Source: Trichobilharzia szidati
Taxonomy: Eukaryota > Platyhelminthes > Trematoda > Strigeidida > Schistosomatidae
DNA: 64,000 nucleotides
Assembly (NCBI GenBank): GCA_944472155.2
Contig: OX235273.1
Span: 106,662,582 to 106,726,581 of the forward strand
Reading direction: 5' to 3'
Under the pieces are notes generated by a model. That model was not told the DNA's origin. It made no database searches and saw only the letters and a program-made list of their open reading frames with translations. Both the position numbers and the translations under genes were made by a program. Of this stretch, positions 54,400 through 64,000 are shown one piece after another (within the stretch, counting starts at the first letter, position 1; each line of letters begins with the position of its first letter).

Positions 54400-55545
54400 C
54401 TTTGGAATGATTATCCTTTTTGCCGCCTAGACTGTATATCATTCTTATGACATTAGCATATCACACGGTAACTTGAACCTCATTGTTTGTCTTTGTCCCT
54501 GTTTAATGTCTCATTTCAATGGTTCATTTTTTGATTGTGCTGTGATAGTGATATATTGATTTACGACATGATTTTTTCTGAGTGACTCAAAGTAATACTG
54601 ACTTTGGACGGACTATGGGAAACATTGGTGTGTGATTCTTGAGGACATAAATTTAAAACCAACAAGCTCAGAATATTGCACTTCATTTTATACCACTGCT
54701 TACAGTCAAATTTCGGTTAACTAGTTTTATTCTACACCACTTATTTTGTACTCAGAAAGTCACCTTGACTGTACAGCTGAACAACGACAATGTTGAGGTA
54801 ATCTTGAGTATTTGATGTTATTATTGTTGAACAGAAGCATAGGTCTATCGACAAATAATCGTCATCCTGCTGTCTTTGTGTCGTTTCGTGACTGTGCATG
54901 AATGAAGGGAGATTTGGTCAGCTATTCAGTGGGATGTGAAGATCGATTTCCTTCATTTACACGACAACGAGTTGGTTTTGAGCGTTACACCAACCAGTCG
55001 ACTTTTATTGATATTGATCATTTTGTTGACCTGAGAGTTGACCTTTGCGTCGATGTGACTTCCTTTCTACTGATTGATGAATCCTCTGCATGTCAATGTG
55101 TTTGTTGATTGTGAATTCGTCTGAATACCAAGACTCTGGAAATGTGTTTTGCACTTTTAGTGTTTTTTCGTTTGTATATAACTTGTACATTTTTGCGAGT
55201 GAACTGGTTTGTGTCGGTATGTGCTTGCTTGGATCAACATGAGTGAGTGGATATCATGTTTCACGACGTCTAGTTTGTATTCGTGGATGTTAAGTTGAAG
55301 AGGGTGTCTACTTTGACCGATGTACTGTTTTTTGCAGTTGTTGCAATTCCCCTTTTCATTGATATCAGTTATGTCTTCTTTTCGTGTTTTGTGTGTTTGT
55401 TGAACATTCAACGTGTGAACCATCGAAGCACCAATTGATGTGTATTAGACCGGTATGATGGATATAGATATGGTTATTAGTCTTTCTTTCGGTTTCTTTC
55501 AGCTTTGGCATAGGTTTATATGAGTAATGGAAGCATGGGAAACGA
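54400..55545 (-). pseudogene. PLE GIY-YIG and 3' UTR of composite copy 2
   Basis: Minus frame 55423-55157: GNCNNCKKQYIGQSRHPLQL (intact YIG), NIHEYKLDVVKHDIHSLMLI, YRHKPVHSQK; next frame 55190-55005: FPESWYSDEFTINKHIDMQR, IHQSVERKSHRRKGQLSG. 3' UTR 54400-54930. Upstream (55430-55545) matches 51841-51990. No RT. Confidence 0.85.
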
Positions 55546-55860
55546 GGTAATACTGCCAGGCATGTGTTTCTTCCTTGTTTTTGACCCATCGGCGTTACGC
55601 ACCCAACGCTACAGTTCTTGTCTAGTACCTTCTGGTGACATGGCAAGCCTGCAGACCACTGATTGTCCTAATGATCCGTGAATTGCAACTGCTACTAGTT
55701 CATGATTTTAGGCGAACCACCAGCTAATATCATAGGCGAATATTTGTCCTCCCTCCCGACCGCATATGCCTCAATGATTGCGACTTCTCAGTCGAACTCC
55801 AGTCATCATCATCAGCCTGTAAACAATCACTAGCGAGCATCAGATTAATTTAACTTGTTC
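55546..55860 (-). mobile_element. Hammerhead block and head of composite copy 2
   Basis: Minus strand; GAAACACATGCC block 55552-55600, head with altered B box, then 5' distal part to ~55860. Same join to the PLE segment as at 51840. Confidence 0.65.
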
Positions 55861-55879
55861 AGAAATGAGGGTAAACATT

Positions 55880-56097
55880 CGGTGATGACATCAGCCAGTG
55901 TAGGCGTGCTAAAATTATGATTCGTTAGAATTTGGAAATCATGGGTCATTGGTCTATGGGCTTGACCTGTAACCAGACGTCCTGTGTTCCAAATTTGGTT
56001 CGTGTTTGATAATGAGTCCAAAACTAGGACGACACAGATGTCCAGTAATTTTAGGTTTTTAAAGGGCTTCTGACTGATAACTCGACTTTTCAACATA
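55880..56097 (+). mobile_element. HHR-SINE variant
   Basis: Head 55950-56005, hammerhead block 56008-56050 with stem II TCC/GGA and GACG-ACAC in place of GAAAC, 3' segment to 56097. Inverted relative to 55546-55860. Confidence 0.6.
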
Positions 56098-56900
56098 TGA
56101 AAAATAGGTCACATAACCAAAATTTTGAATATAAGGTCAACGGCTGCATCAATATCAATGCATTGGGAAAAATACTCAAGGAGATATATTAAAGAAACTA
56201 ATCACATTAAGAGGAAGAGAGAGAGGTAGAAAACTTTCACCCAGGAAGAATTCTCAAAACTCAATTCGCTTTGTAGCGGGCGTGAAATTTATTGTCCACA
56301 AAGGTAATTATCACCCTTTATTAGTTAATGGAATTAACCTGACATCATTTATTCATGGTGTAAGCTGAACTATATCTAGTATGTTTTAGGTTCAAAATGC
56401 TGATATTACTGAGCCTATTCATCATGGAGAATGGCTAAAGTTTTAACAAAAACCTGGGCCCGAACAGGTTTCTTAACTATACAAACTCGGGTTACCAGCC
56501 GTGTTTACCTCGAACTAGTAGTTACAAGTAAAGAATTTGGTTTAATTCTACTTCAGATGTCATTTTTTGTGGAGTGTGTGTTATGTAAGAGAGTAATACT
56601 GCTTTTCAGGGTTTGACAAGGTCGCTAAGTTCTGATATCGCTTGCTATGAACGATGCTATGGGAAGGCGGTAAGTAACTCGCCTGAAGACCGAATACCAA
56701 ATACCGATTTCCATATACTCTTGATCCCCAGAGCCCATGCAAATAAAGGTTGAAGATAAACTGTTCCAGGTTGGTGAGAACAATCAACTTTTCATTATAC
56801 AAAAATGCACTGCATATATAAATATTACCAGCCTCGGAAAGTTAAGCCAACAGTTAATGAATTTAATTGGTTGCAAAAGTTCAGGTTTGAAGGTTGTCCA
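56098..56900. other. No gene or known repeat recognised
   Basis: Unassigned sequence; the first ~55 codons of the frame at 56737 are not PLE-like. Confidence 0.45.
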
Positions 56901-56904
56901 GCTG

Positions 56905-58150
56905 CATTATAATAATTCTCCTGAATACTTGAAACAACTATTATTGAGATGCACACTGAATGTACAGTTTAGATTTAATGAAGTCATCTACAATCAAAGG
57001 GGCGGAGTCGCCATGGGATCTCCTTTAGGACCGCTCTTAGCGGATGTCTTCATCGCCACTAAAGGAAACCATCGAGAGTGTGTTTATGTATAAGAGATAT
57101 ATAGATGACACTTTCATTGTATGTGACGAAAACTTTTCAGCTGCCGAACTTCTTGGAATATTGAATGATTCTCACCCATCTTTGCTTTACACGGACGAAG
57201 AAGAGTCGAATTCCTCGTTTCACTTCCTTGATGTAAAGCTAGATAGAAGAGAGAATGGAACGCTGTTAAGGTCGATTAACGGAAAGTGAACATTCACTGG
57301 GCAGTACACTAACTTCAACAGTTGGTTACCGTTAGGGAGAAAGAGAATTCTTATTCATTCCTTATGCCCCAGAATTCTTAAAATTTGCTTTATGAGAATA
57401 TTGGTAGAGAACTAGATAACCTTCGATCAAATCTCTTTAACAATGGATATCCTACAAGGTTTATTGAACGTAACATCAAGAAAGAATCCGCCCCTAGACA
57501 AATCACAGTGCCAAAGAAAAACTGTTTATGAGTCTTGCATTCAAAGGTGACACCATTTCTGAATTGATTGAAAATCGTTTATCTAAATGTATTTAATGCA
57601 CTTTTCCTGCAGCTGACTTGCATCTAGTTTTTAGCAGCCGAAATAACTACTAATTTAAAATATTCTGTGTATATAAACATGCATATAATTGTAGAGCCTA
57701 GAAGAGGAAATTATCGAAAAGAATATTCTTTGCTCGATTATTTTGTGTTTTATAGAAATATGATTAAACAATGCGTCAAGGATAGATTACTGCTCATGTC
57801 CACATCTATGTGCATATAATCTTTTACCCGCTCCTGTGGAGCTGATCATATTGGACGTTGTGAGCGTACTCTCCGAAAACGTGTAGCTGAACACTATCCA
57901 GTCTGGTTAATGAAAGGCGAACGCAGAACTGCGAAATTCGTCTATCTGTGATCACCTGTTAGAGTCAGGTCATTTAGCCCAAGTGATTCATCTTTCAAAG
58001 TTATCTACATGGCAAAATCGAATCGATCCAAAAGTTTACGTTTTCTTCACTTATGCATAGCCGAAGCTTTAGCTATACATGAACAGAAACCTAAATTATG
58101 TGTTCAAAAACGTTTTGTCAAACCCCTTTCTTTACCTTGGTCATAGTAAT
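56905..58150 (+). pseudogene. PLE: RT C-terminal half, linker and GIY-YIG
   Basis: LKQLLLRCTLNVQFRFNEVI, GGVAMGSPLGPLLADVFIA (motif B), frameshift ~57055, FMYKRYIDDTFIVCDENF (motif C, both Asp), FHFLDVKLDRRENGTLLRSI, stop; linker with further shifts to ~57600; a 109-bp insertion at 57646-57754; then SCGADHIGRCERTLRKRVAE, HYPVWLMKGERRTA, FKVIYMAKS, IAEALAIHEQKPKLCVQKRF and SLPWS with a stop near 58146. The most complete RT-plus-endonuclease PLE fully inside the window, but 5'-truncated and broken in at least four places. Confidence 0.9.
57646..57754 (+). mobile_element. 109-bp insertion carrying the type 2 structured motif
   Basis: Absent from the sister PLE at 44.68 kb. Flanked by GAAATA at 57640-57645 and 57755-57760. 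Contains GTAGAGCC, AAGAGGAAATTATCGAAAAG, AAGAATATTCTT and GCTCGATTATTTTG. Confidence 0.7.
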
Positions 58151-58500
58151 GTTCTTTCTAGTTTTTATTTTATTTTATTTTACCACTTGAACTCTTTCCA
58201 CTTCACTTCATATCTTCATTTTTATCGTAATCGTGCTCCTAATTTTTAAAAAATTTTGATATCAATTCACTTATAAAACAATCTTTAATAATTTTTTAAA
58301 TTTATCTACTTCAATTCTACCCCTTATAACATTTTAATTATCGTTATTCTTATCACACATATATGTATATTGACTGAGCAATTATTTAGTGCCACTTAAT
58401 GACCTTTTCTGTAATATAAATACGACTGTACAGCTTGAAAATGAAGTCGTTGAAAAGAAATTTCTTCGCTGAACAAAAGAAAAAAAGACAGAATTTTCAA
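58151..58500 (+). mobile_element. PLE 3' UTR and terminal structured motif (type 1)
   Basis: Pyrimidine-rich UTR, then at 58424-58485 TATAAATACGACTGTACAGC, TTGAAAATGAAGTCGTTGAA, AAGAAATTTCTT and CGCTGAAC. Stem I GTACAGC pairs with GCTGAAC. Matches 12270-12340 and 62808-62875. Confidence 0.65.
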
Positions 58501-58704
58501 TTATAAATTAGTGGCTGAATCAGGAGTTAGTGTATTCAGCAGTATCGCACAAGCCACCCACCTCTATCTTATGTTTCTTATTCCTTAATGCGACTAAGGG
58601 GTGAGCAACCTGGTGGCCGTCGATTTGAATCCCGTCAAGACTAGACTTTCAAGCTTTCAGTTTGCTCTCCAGAGTTAGATAAATATTAGGGGGATAAAGC
58701 ATGC

Positions 58705-58955
58705 TTGAGCTTATTCCTTGCATTTCAAGTGGAATATAGAGTGCCTTGAACTTTTTGAATTTTCAGCTGGGTTGAGGCTGTTTTGACACTAAAGGAATTG
58801 GTGGCCGTACGCTCAACCTCCCCTCTTTACTGGTCTCAAGACCAGTTAGCAAAATAGGTGAGGTATAAGAGTGCATCTGTAGCCAAGAATCAAACCCAGA
58901 TCTCCTACAGAGCTGGCTAACATCCTATCACTAAACTACCGATGTACCCCATAAC
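58705..58955 (-). mobile_element. SINE-1, diverged
   Basis: Minus strand; RTE-like tail 58712-58745, body 58800-58840, head 58870-58950 with B-box-like GAATCAAACCC. Confidence 0.65.
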
Positions 58956-59358
58956 CAGTCGAACACTTGAATAGATTTATTACTCCTATTCTATGTCACT
59001 ATAGCTCTATCAGTAGAATTTCTTATTCAACACTGAGTAAAGCGTAAAATACTACGTTTTCTTTCCAAGTTTAATTCAGGCAAAATTAAAATTTACAATT
59101 AATCATTTTTGGTTACTAAAAGTAAACCATAGAAGGAGTCTATCTTGATTTAATCACTTTGCGTATGCATCACATTGTTTCTCACTGTCAACCAAACCTA
59201 ACAACATTGAATGAATAGTATAAAAATCATGTGCTAAGAAAACCTGATCAATAGAAACAAAAATTAAGGTAAACAGTAAGAATATAAACTGGAAACACAG
59301 TAACGATCAAAATTCATAACCATATAGCCTGGTAAATAATTCACTGATATTGCTTTAC
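58956..59358. other. No gene or known repeat recognised
   Basis: Unassigned sequence. Confidence 0.45.
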
Positions 59359-59359
59359 T

Positions 59360-59665
59360 TATACTTCGTCTTTGTTCTGGGACTCCTTATCAGTACGAAC
59401 TCACCATCCCACCGTCAGGGATCGAATCCAATACCTTCAGGTTATGAGGCCAGGCTTGTTGACCATGCGGTCACTGAAACGGAATCTGATGACTAACCCA
59501 TGAATTTTTAGCTTCGACCAGTTCGCATTTCTTAGACCCAACTCCATCTAATGTGTCATCGGTGTGTGTGTGCGTTTGTCCTTACACCCGACTTGATGGA
59601 CTCCACTCGTCACCACTTCTTACTAGAACTCTAGACGACTTCTTCCAATAGTGGGTCACTACTAC
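59360..59665 (-). mobile_element. HHR-SINE, 3'-truncated
   Basis: Minus strand; degraded hammerhead block 59362-59400, B-box-like GGGATCGAATCC at ~59419, head, and a long 5' distal part to 59665. Confidence 0.7.
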
Positions 59666-59679
59666 TACGACTGATAACA

Positions 59680-59790
59680 GTAATTTGCTTTATTCCAAAA
59701 TAGCACTTGTGATACAGTTTGGAATTTTTAGCATTTGTTATATACAGTATTGCATCTAATTTACTGAACACCAACAAAACAAAGATTACG
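59680..59790 (-). mobile_element. CR1-like LINE 3' tip
   Basis: Minus strand; only the last ~100 bp of the 3' UTR, matching 36200-36300. Confidence 0.7.
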
Positions 59791-59873
59791 GGGCGTAGGT
59801 AGCTAAAATTGATTGTAGCATCTTTTTGATATTAGTAGAAATAAAAAACAGTAAGCAAAATGTATAAGAAGTA

Positions 59874-60985
59874 TCATTATTATTGTTCCCTTGGGTTCCA
59901 AGTGGAACATAGGGCTTCAACTGCACGCCTCCACTTGCTTCTGTCTTCTGCTTTACTTTTCACCTGCATCCATGTTATTCCATACTGTTTCAACTCCTCT
60001 TCACACGATCTCCTCCATGTCACCCTTGGACGTCCCACTCGCCGCTTCCCTTTCGTGTTCCACTCGAACACTGGCCTGACGCGCGATGTCACCCAGCGGC
60101 CTCCTCAGCGAGTGTCCAATCCATCTCCACTTTCTCCTGCATATTTGTTGAGCGATTGGTTCTTGTTTCGTTTGTTTGTTCCCATAGTTTCTTGTTGGTG
60201 ATTCTTTCCGGCCATCTGATCTTCATTATAGAGCCAGCAAAGACAGTTGTTGATAAAGGTCTGCAACAGGCTGTTGGAAATATTCTTTGTGACCCGCCAA
60301 GTTTCTGATCCGTATAGAAGAAGAACTGACTTGACGTTTGTATTGAAAATCCGAATTTTGTTGTTGATGCAGAGTGACGAAGATTTCCAGATTGGTTTCA
60401 GGTTGATGAATGTGTTTCTCGCCTCCCTGATTCTCGATTTGACATCCTCGTCCGTTTCTGCTGTAGTTGAGACAATGCTCCCTAGATAAGTGAAAGAAGT
60501 AACCTCTTTCAAATCCCTCCCGTTGATGGTGATTGGTGCTGGATGTTGCTGCCGTTGTTGTTGTTGGTTGGTTATTTTCATAACCTCCGTCTTGTCTATG
60601 TTCACCTGGAGTCCTGTCTTTGCTGCTTCTTCGACCAGTTTGTCGGTTTTCGCTTGTGAGTCTTCGATTTTGTGTGACATCAAACATAAATCATCCACGC
60701 GCGAGATCTAGGTCTTCTAGGTTCTTCACGTCGGTCCAGGATATCCCTGTCTTCTTGTTTGCCACTGTCTGACGCATAATCCAGTCCACCACAATTAGGA
60801 ATATCATTGGTGATAATAAGCACCCTTGTCTGACTACTGTGTGCACTTTAAACGGCTCACTGAGTTTTCCGTTGTGGATCACTTGACATGTGCCGTTGTC
60901 GTACAGCTGTTGAATAAGGTTGATGAATATTTGGGGTACACCGTAGTATTCGAGTAGTTTCCAAATTACTTCGCGGTCAACGCAT
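59874..60985 (-). pseudogene. RTE LINE, RT catalytic part to 3' end
   Basis: Minus strand. Frame 61047-60691 (true PLE-independent RTE part from 60985): VDREVIWKLLEYYGVPQIFI, LIQQLYDNGTCQVIHNGKLS, VRQGCLLSPMIFLIVVDWIM (motif B intact), NLEDLDLA. Then 4 extra bases and frame 60698-60105: DDLCLMSHKIEDSQAKTDKL, EVMKITN, FTYLGSIVSTT, ARNTFINLKPIWKSSSL, LLLYGSETW, FINNCL. A further shift, then GRPRVTWRRSCEEELKQYG in frame 60092-59880 and the 3' block and (TTA)n tail. Few changes, so relatively recent. Confidence 0.9.
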
Positions 60986-61102
60986 AAAAGGTATATAACA
61001 ATAAAAATAATAGTAATAGTTAAAATTAGAAATAGAAATAGAGTCACTGTAAATTATAAATAGGAGAAGATAAAACAGCCGTTCATTTTGTCAATTATGT
61101 AG

Positions 61103-62292
61103 TGAGTTATTGACTTTGAAAAGGCCGTCGACAGCGTCGATCGAGAGGTGATTTGCAAACTATTTTGCTACTAACAAGGGGTACTGCCAACTATTATACA
61201 TCTCATGCAACAGTTGTACGACAATGCTGCATGCCAAGTAATCCACAATGAGAAACTCACGGAATCCTCCGAAGTGAAGACGGGAGTAAGACAAGCTGGC
61301 TGGCTGCCTAGTATCTTCAGTGATTTTCCTGATTGCAGTAGACTGGACAATGCGACAGACAGTTAGCGGGCAGCGAGGAGACAGGCATAAAATGGACCCA
61401 CACAAAATGCTTGAAGGATCTGAACTTCGCCGATCATATGTGTCTGATTTCCCACAGACTGGAAGATATGCAAGTGAAAAGCAACAAGTTGGCAGAAGAA
61501 GCATCCAGAGAAGATAGGACTTCAGGTGAACATTTAGAAAACAGAGGTGATGAAGATTCCTGGTCAGCAGAAACAGCAACAACAACAACAACAGACAACA
61601 ATCAGAATAAATGGGAGGAACCTGAAAGAAACAGCCTCCTTTACCTGCCTACCTAACTGAGAAGCATCGTTTCAACTACAGGCGGACGGAACTGACGAGG
61701 ATATCAAAGCAAGAATCGGAAAAGCAAGACAAGCTTTCACTACTCTCAAGTCTGTGTGGAGGTCAACAGCACTCAACATCAAAAATAAGATGTGGATTTT
61801 CCACTTCAATATGAAGTCACTGCTACTATACGGATCAGAGACTTGGCCAGCGCGTCACGAAGGGCACTTCGAACAAACTACAGACTTTCATCAACAGCTA
61901 GCTCTTTTCGCTCAATACTCGAGATCGGATAGTCGATCAAAAAAGATCAGCGACAGGGAGGGATCTCTGGCAATGAATGAACCGATCCAACAGGAACCAA
62001 CTTTGCGACAAATGTGCAGGAAGAAACGGAGGTGGATTGGCCATACTGTGAGAAAACAAACCACCAAGTGAGTGATATCACACGTCAAACCACCGCCCGA
62101 GTGGAGCCCCAATGGGAATCGGGCAATTGGTCGTCAGTGTGAGGGTGAAATGAAGGAGGAAGTCATGTGAAGAAGAGATGAAAACATGTGGGTAGACGTG
62201 GATCCAGGTGAAAACGTTGGCAGAGAAGGGAACGCAATGGAGACGTGCAGCTAAAGCCCGATGCTCCTCTAGGAATTAAGGGAAACAATAAT
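61103..62292 (+). pseudogene. RTE LINE, RT catalytic part to 3' end
   Basis: Plus strand: VIDFEKAVDSVDREVICKL (motif A), LMQQLYDNAACQVIHNEKL-like, VIFLIAVDWTMRQT, at ~61410-61450 LNFADHMCLISHRLEDMQ (motif C with the second Asp changed to His), Gln/Thr-rich linker, NIKNKMWIFHFNMKSLLLYG, SETW, then C-terminal segments (RKKRRWIGHTVRK at ~62010) and the 3' block and (AAT)n tail at 62265-62292. Head-to-head with 59874-60985 across ~117 bp. Confidence 0.9.
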
Positions 62293-62299
62293 AATTAAT

Positions 62300-62610
62300 G
62301 ATAGTGAGTTATAAACTTCACTAATAGCACTCTCTCTGTCACATAGAACACTGACTGGCCAAACAGGGTATCGTTGTGGTTCTGTACTTGGTTGTGCTGT
62401 TGAGTATATCATCTTTTATAACGACTTCTAGTCGTACCTGATGAGGTGCAAAGGGAGAGTTGTCAATAAAAAGGATTCTGAGTGTCAGACAATATAGACT
62501 TAGACAATTTCTCACATGATTTCAGATGTCTATCGACTACAGTAGTAATGAGATAGCTGACTTAGTGGCACACCGTTTGTCCTAGTGACAATCCTTAATT
62601 ACGTAATGTA
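62300..62610 (-). mobile_element. CR1-like LINE C-terminal fragment, old
   Basis: Minus strand, collinear with 36670-36960 (KYKN.IPYLAR to VNRHL region) with many differences; no UTR. Confidence 0.55.
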
Positions 62611-62753
62611 AGTATTATTTGGCTTTGAAACAAACATTAATTAGATAGAAAATAAAATTGGTTAAGTGAATTGGATAACGTAATACAGTTGAGTAAAATT
62701 TTATTTTCTATCTAATTAACGTTTGTTTCCAAGCCAAATAATACTTATATTAC
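62604..62753. repeat. Inverted repeat, ~57-bp arms
   Basis: 62604-62662 matches the reverse complement of 62697-62753 almost perfectly; spacer ~35 bp. Upstream of the PLE-end motif. Confidence 0.85.
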
Positions 62754-62807
62754 GCAATTATCTAAACTTTATAAATCTAATGTACACACACACAAACAAA
62801 ATTGTGT

Positions 62808-62875
62808 ATAAATGCGATTGTACAGCTCAGTGAATGAATTCGCGGAAAAGAGTCTCCTCGCTGAACGCCTTCTTT
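62808..62875 (+). ncRNA. Structured PLE-end motif (type 1)
   Basis: GTATAAATGCGATTGTACAGC ... CGCTGAAC; stem I CAGC/GCTG kept, stem III weakened (AAGAG/CTC). Confidence 0.45.
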
Positions 62876-62944
62876 TCTTTTATATAACTGAATGGGGATT
62901 TTCAAGTTACAACCCTTAATACCCTTCTCAGTATGACATAGTCC

Positions 62945-63017
62945 TTTCTATAAAAAACAAAATAATTGAGCAAAGAATATCCTTTTCGATAATTTCTTCT
63001 CCTGGCTCTACGTCGAC
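62945..63017 (-). ncRNA. Structured PLE-end motif (type 2)
   Basis: Minus sense: GTAGAGCC, AGAAGAAATTATCGAAAAG, GATATTCTT, TGCTCAATTATTTTG. Directly precedes a sense PLE. Confidence 0.5.
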
Positions 63018-63032
63018 TTCGACATTCCTATA

Positions 63033-64000
63033 TCTTTTATAAAAGAGCTTCTCTTGAAATACACAATGAATGTTCACTTTTTATTTAATAAAGAACTATA
63101 TAGACAAATCGATGGTGTGGCAATGGGGTCACCACTGGGACCCATTCTAGCCAACATTTTCCTTAAGAAACTAGAAAATGGGCCTTTGAAAGATGTTATT
63201 GATGAACTTGAATTCTATTGTCAGTACATGGATGATACATTTTTGATTATGAAAAATGAGTATGAAGCAAAGAACATCCTGCATGGACAAATTTAACAAG
63301 GTTCACCCTGCAATACATTTTACTATTGAGAAAGAAGAAGACTCTAGTATTTCATTTCTAGACGTCCTTATGAACAGAAAAGAAGATGGCACAATAAGAA
63401 GAAGTGTACATGGAAAACCTGCATCAATTAACCGGTCAGTATACTCATTTTTTCAGCTTCGTGCCCTTTAAATACAAACACAATCTGATAAAGTGCTTGG
63501 TTCACAGAGCAAGAACAATCTCCTCGGATGAATGTCTTGATGAGGAACTTAATAATATTAAACGGTTGCTAAGTGAAAATGGTTATCCAGGAAAGTTTAT
63601 TGATAAGAAAATGAATCTAAAATCAAAGCAGCCCAAGATACTAACAGTTCCTAAAAGGCCTTATTCTCACAAATTCAGTTCCTCAGGGATAACATCAGCG
63701 AGATACTAACAATACGCCGTATGAATGTGGTAAGAAAAGCATTCCCTGCAGCTGAATTACGCTGTGTCTTCAAAACCACCCCTATTTTGAGTTCGGGAGT
63801 AAAAGATAAACTGACTAATTTCGCCTCTTCCATGTGTATCTACCAATTTAACTGCTCCTGTGGAGCCAGTTACATAGGCCGTACAATTAGGTGTGTTTCT
63901 CGTCGAATTTCCGAACATCATCCTGCACAGTGGTTAAGTAAGGGAAAAACAAAATCTATTCGTAGCGCTATTCTATCTCATCTTGTGGATACAAACAGAA
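63033..64000 (+). pseudogene. PLE running off the window: RT, linker, GIY-YIG
   Basis: Frame 63054-63296: KYTMNVHFLFNKELYRQIDG, VAMGSPLGPILANIFLKKLE (motif B), FYCQYMDDTFLIMKN (motif C with both Asp). Shift near 63290: IHFTIEKEEDSSISFLDVLM, IRRSVHGKP. Shift near 63450: KYKHNLIKCLVHRARTISSD, DEELNNIKRLLSENGYPGKF. Shift near 63680: RRMNVVRKAFPAAELRCVF, MCIYQFNCSCGASYIGRTIR (intact GIY-YIG entry), ISEHHPAQWL, SAILSHLVDTNR to the window edge. Three single-frame breaks in otherwise well-kept sequence make this the freshest PLE here; the C-terminus lies outside. Confidence 0.9.

Noticed and set aside
1..64000. CRISPR array, operons, bacterial contamination
   Set aside because: No regularly spaced identical repeats and no bacterial-type gene density; repeats are eukaryotic retroelements throughout.

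Overview
The window looks like repeat-choked intergenic or intronic DNA of a parasitic flatworm, most likely a schistosomatid blood fluke. The indications are: many tRNA-headed short elements carrying a hammerhead-ribozyme-like block (the schistosome SM-alpha organisation), Penelope-like elements (PLEs) with a GIY-YIG endonuclease, RTE-type LINEs close in protein to schistosome 'endonuclease-reverse transcriptase' repeats, and AT-rich DNA. This assignment is inference from repeat content; no search was run. I find no convincing host protein-coding gene, rRNA or functional tRNA.

Names used below. RTE LINE: non-LTR element whose C-terminus ends a few bases before a TAA/ATT-rich 3' tail. CR1-like LINE: a second non-LTR family with a 3' UTR of about 400 nt and an (ATT)n tail. 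PLE: RT (motifs DxxxLY, GxxMGSPxxP, Y[VIM]DDTF, FLDV) followed by GIY-YIG (Y[IV]G.T/S..). HHR-SINE: pol III-type head (A/B boxes), then a hammerhead-like block, then a 3' segment of about 60 nt. SINE-1: tRNA-Gly-like head, body resembling the RTE 5' end, tail resembling the RTE 3' end. SINE-2: the same kind of head with a different tail. 'pLTR' means the PLE terminal region.

Layout. 0-6 kb: HHR-SINEs (often inverted pairs), a SINE-1 with target duplication, three RTE 3' ends. 6-13 kb: a third non-LTR RT, an RTE interrupted by a CR1-like LINE, a 5'-inverted RTE, two minus-strand PLE remnants. 13-20 kb: solo LTR, CR1-like, PLE pieces in inverted arrangement, a second 5'-inverted RTE carrying the endonuclease start. 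20-30 kb: several PLE RT/GIY-YIG bodies, a second solo LTR, a palindromic HHR-SINE dimer and a ~1 kb PLE-end palindrome. 30-43 kb: SINEs, three long RTE copies, CR1-like copies, a hammerhead core at 32.27 kb and a palindromic PLE with target duplication at 41.6-42.2 kb. 43-50 kb: a third solo LTR beside a PLE, a hammerhead core at 46.04 kb, a PLE with inverted termini at 48.0-49.2 kb. 50-64 kb: RTE copies, two copies of a composite (hammerhead block joined to GIY-YIG), and two larger PLEs, the last running off the window.

How the parts may work together (inference): the RTE LINE probably supplied machinery for SINE-1, since both share their 3' end. PLEs, which in other animals carry hammerhead motifs, are the plausible partner of the HHR-SINEs. 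Almost every ORF is broken by stops or frameshifts, so this is mostly a graveyard; the RNA structures are the part most likely to retain function.
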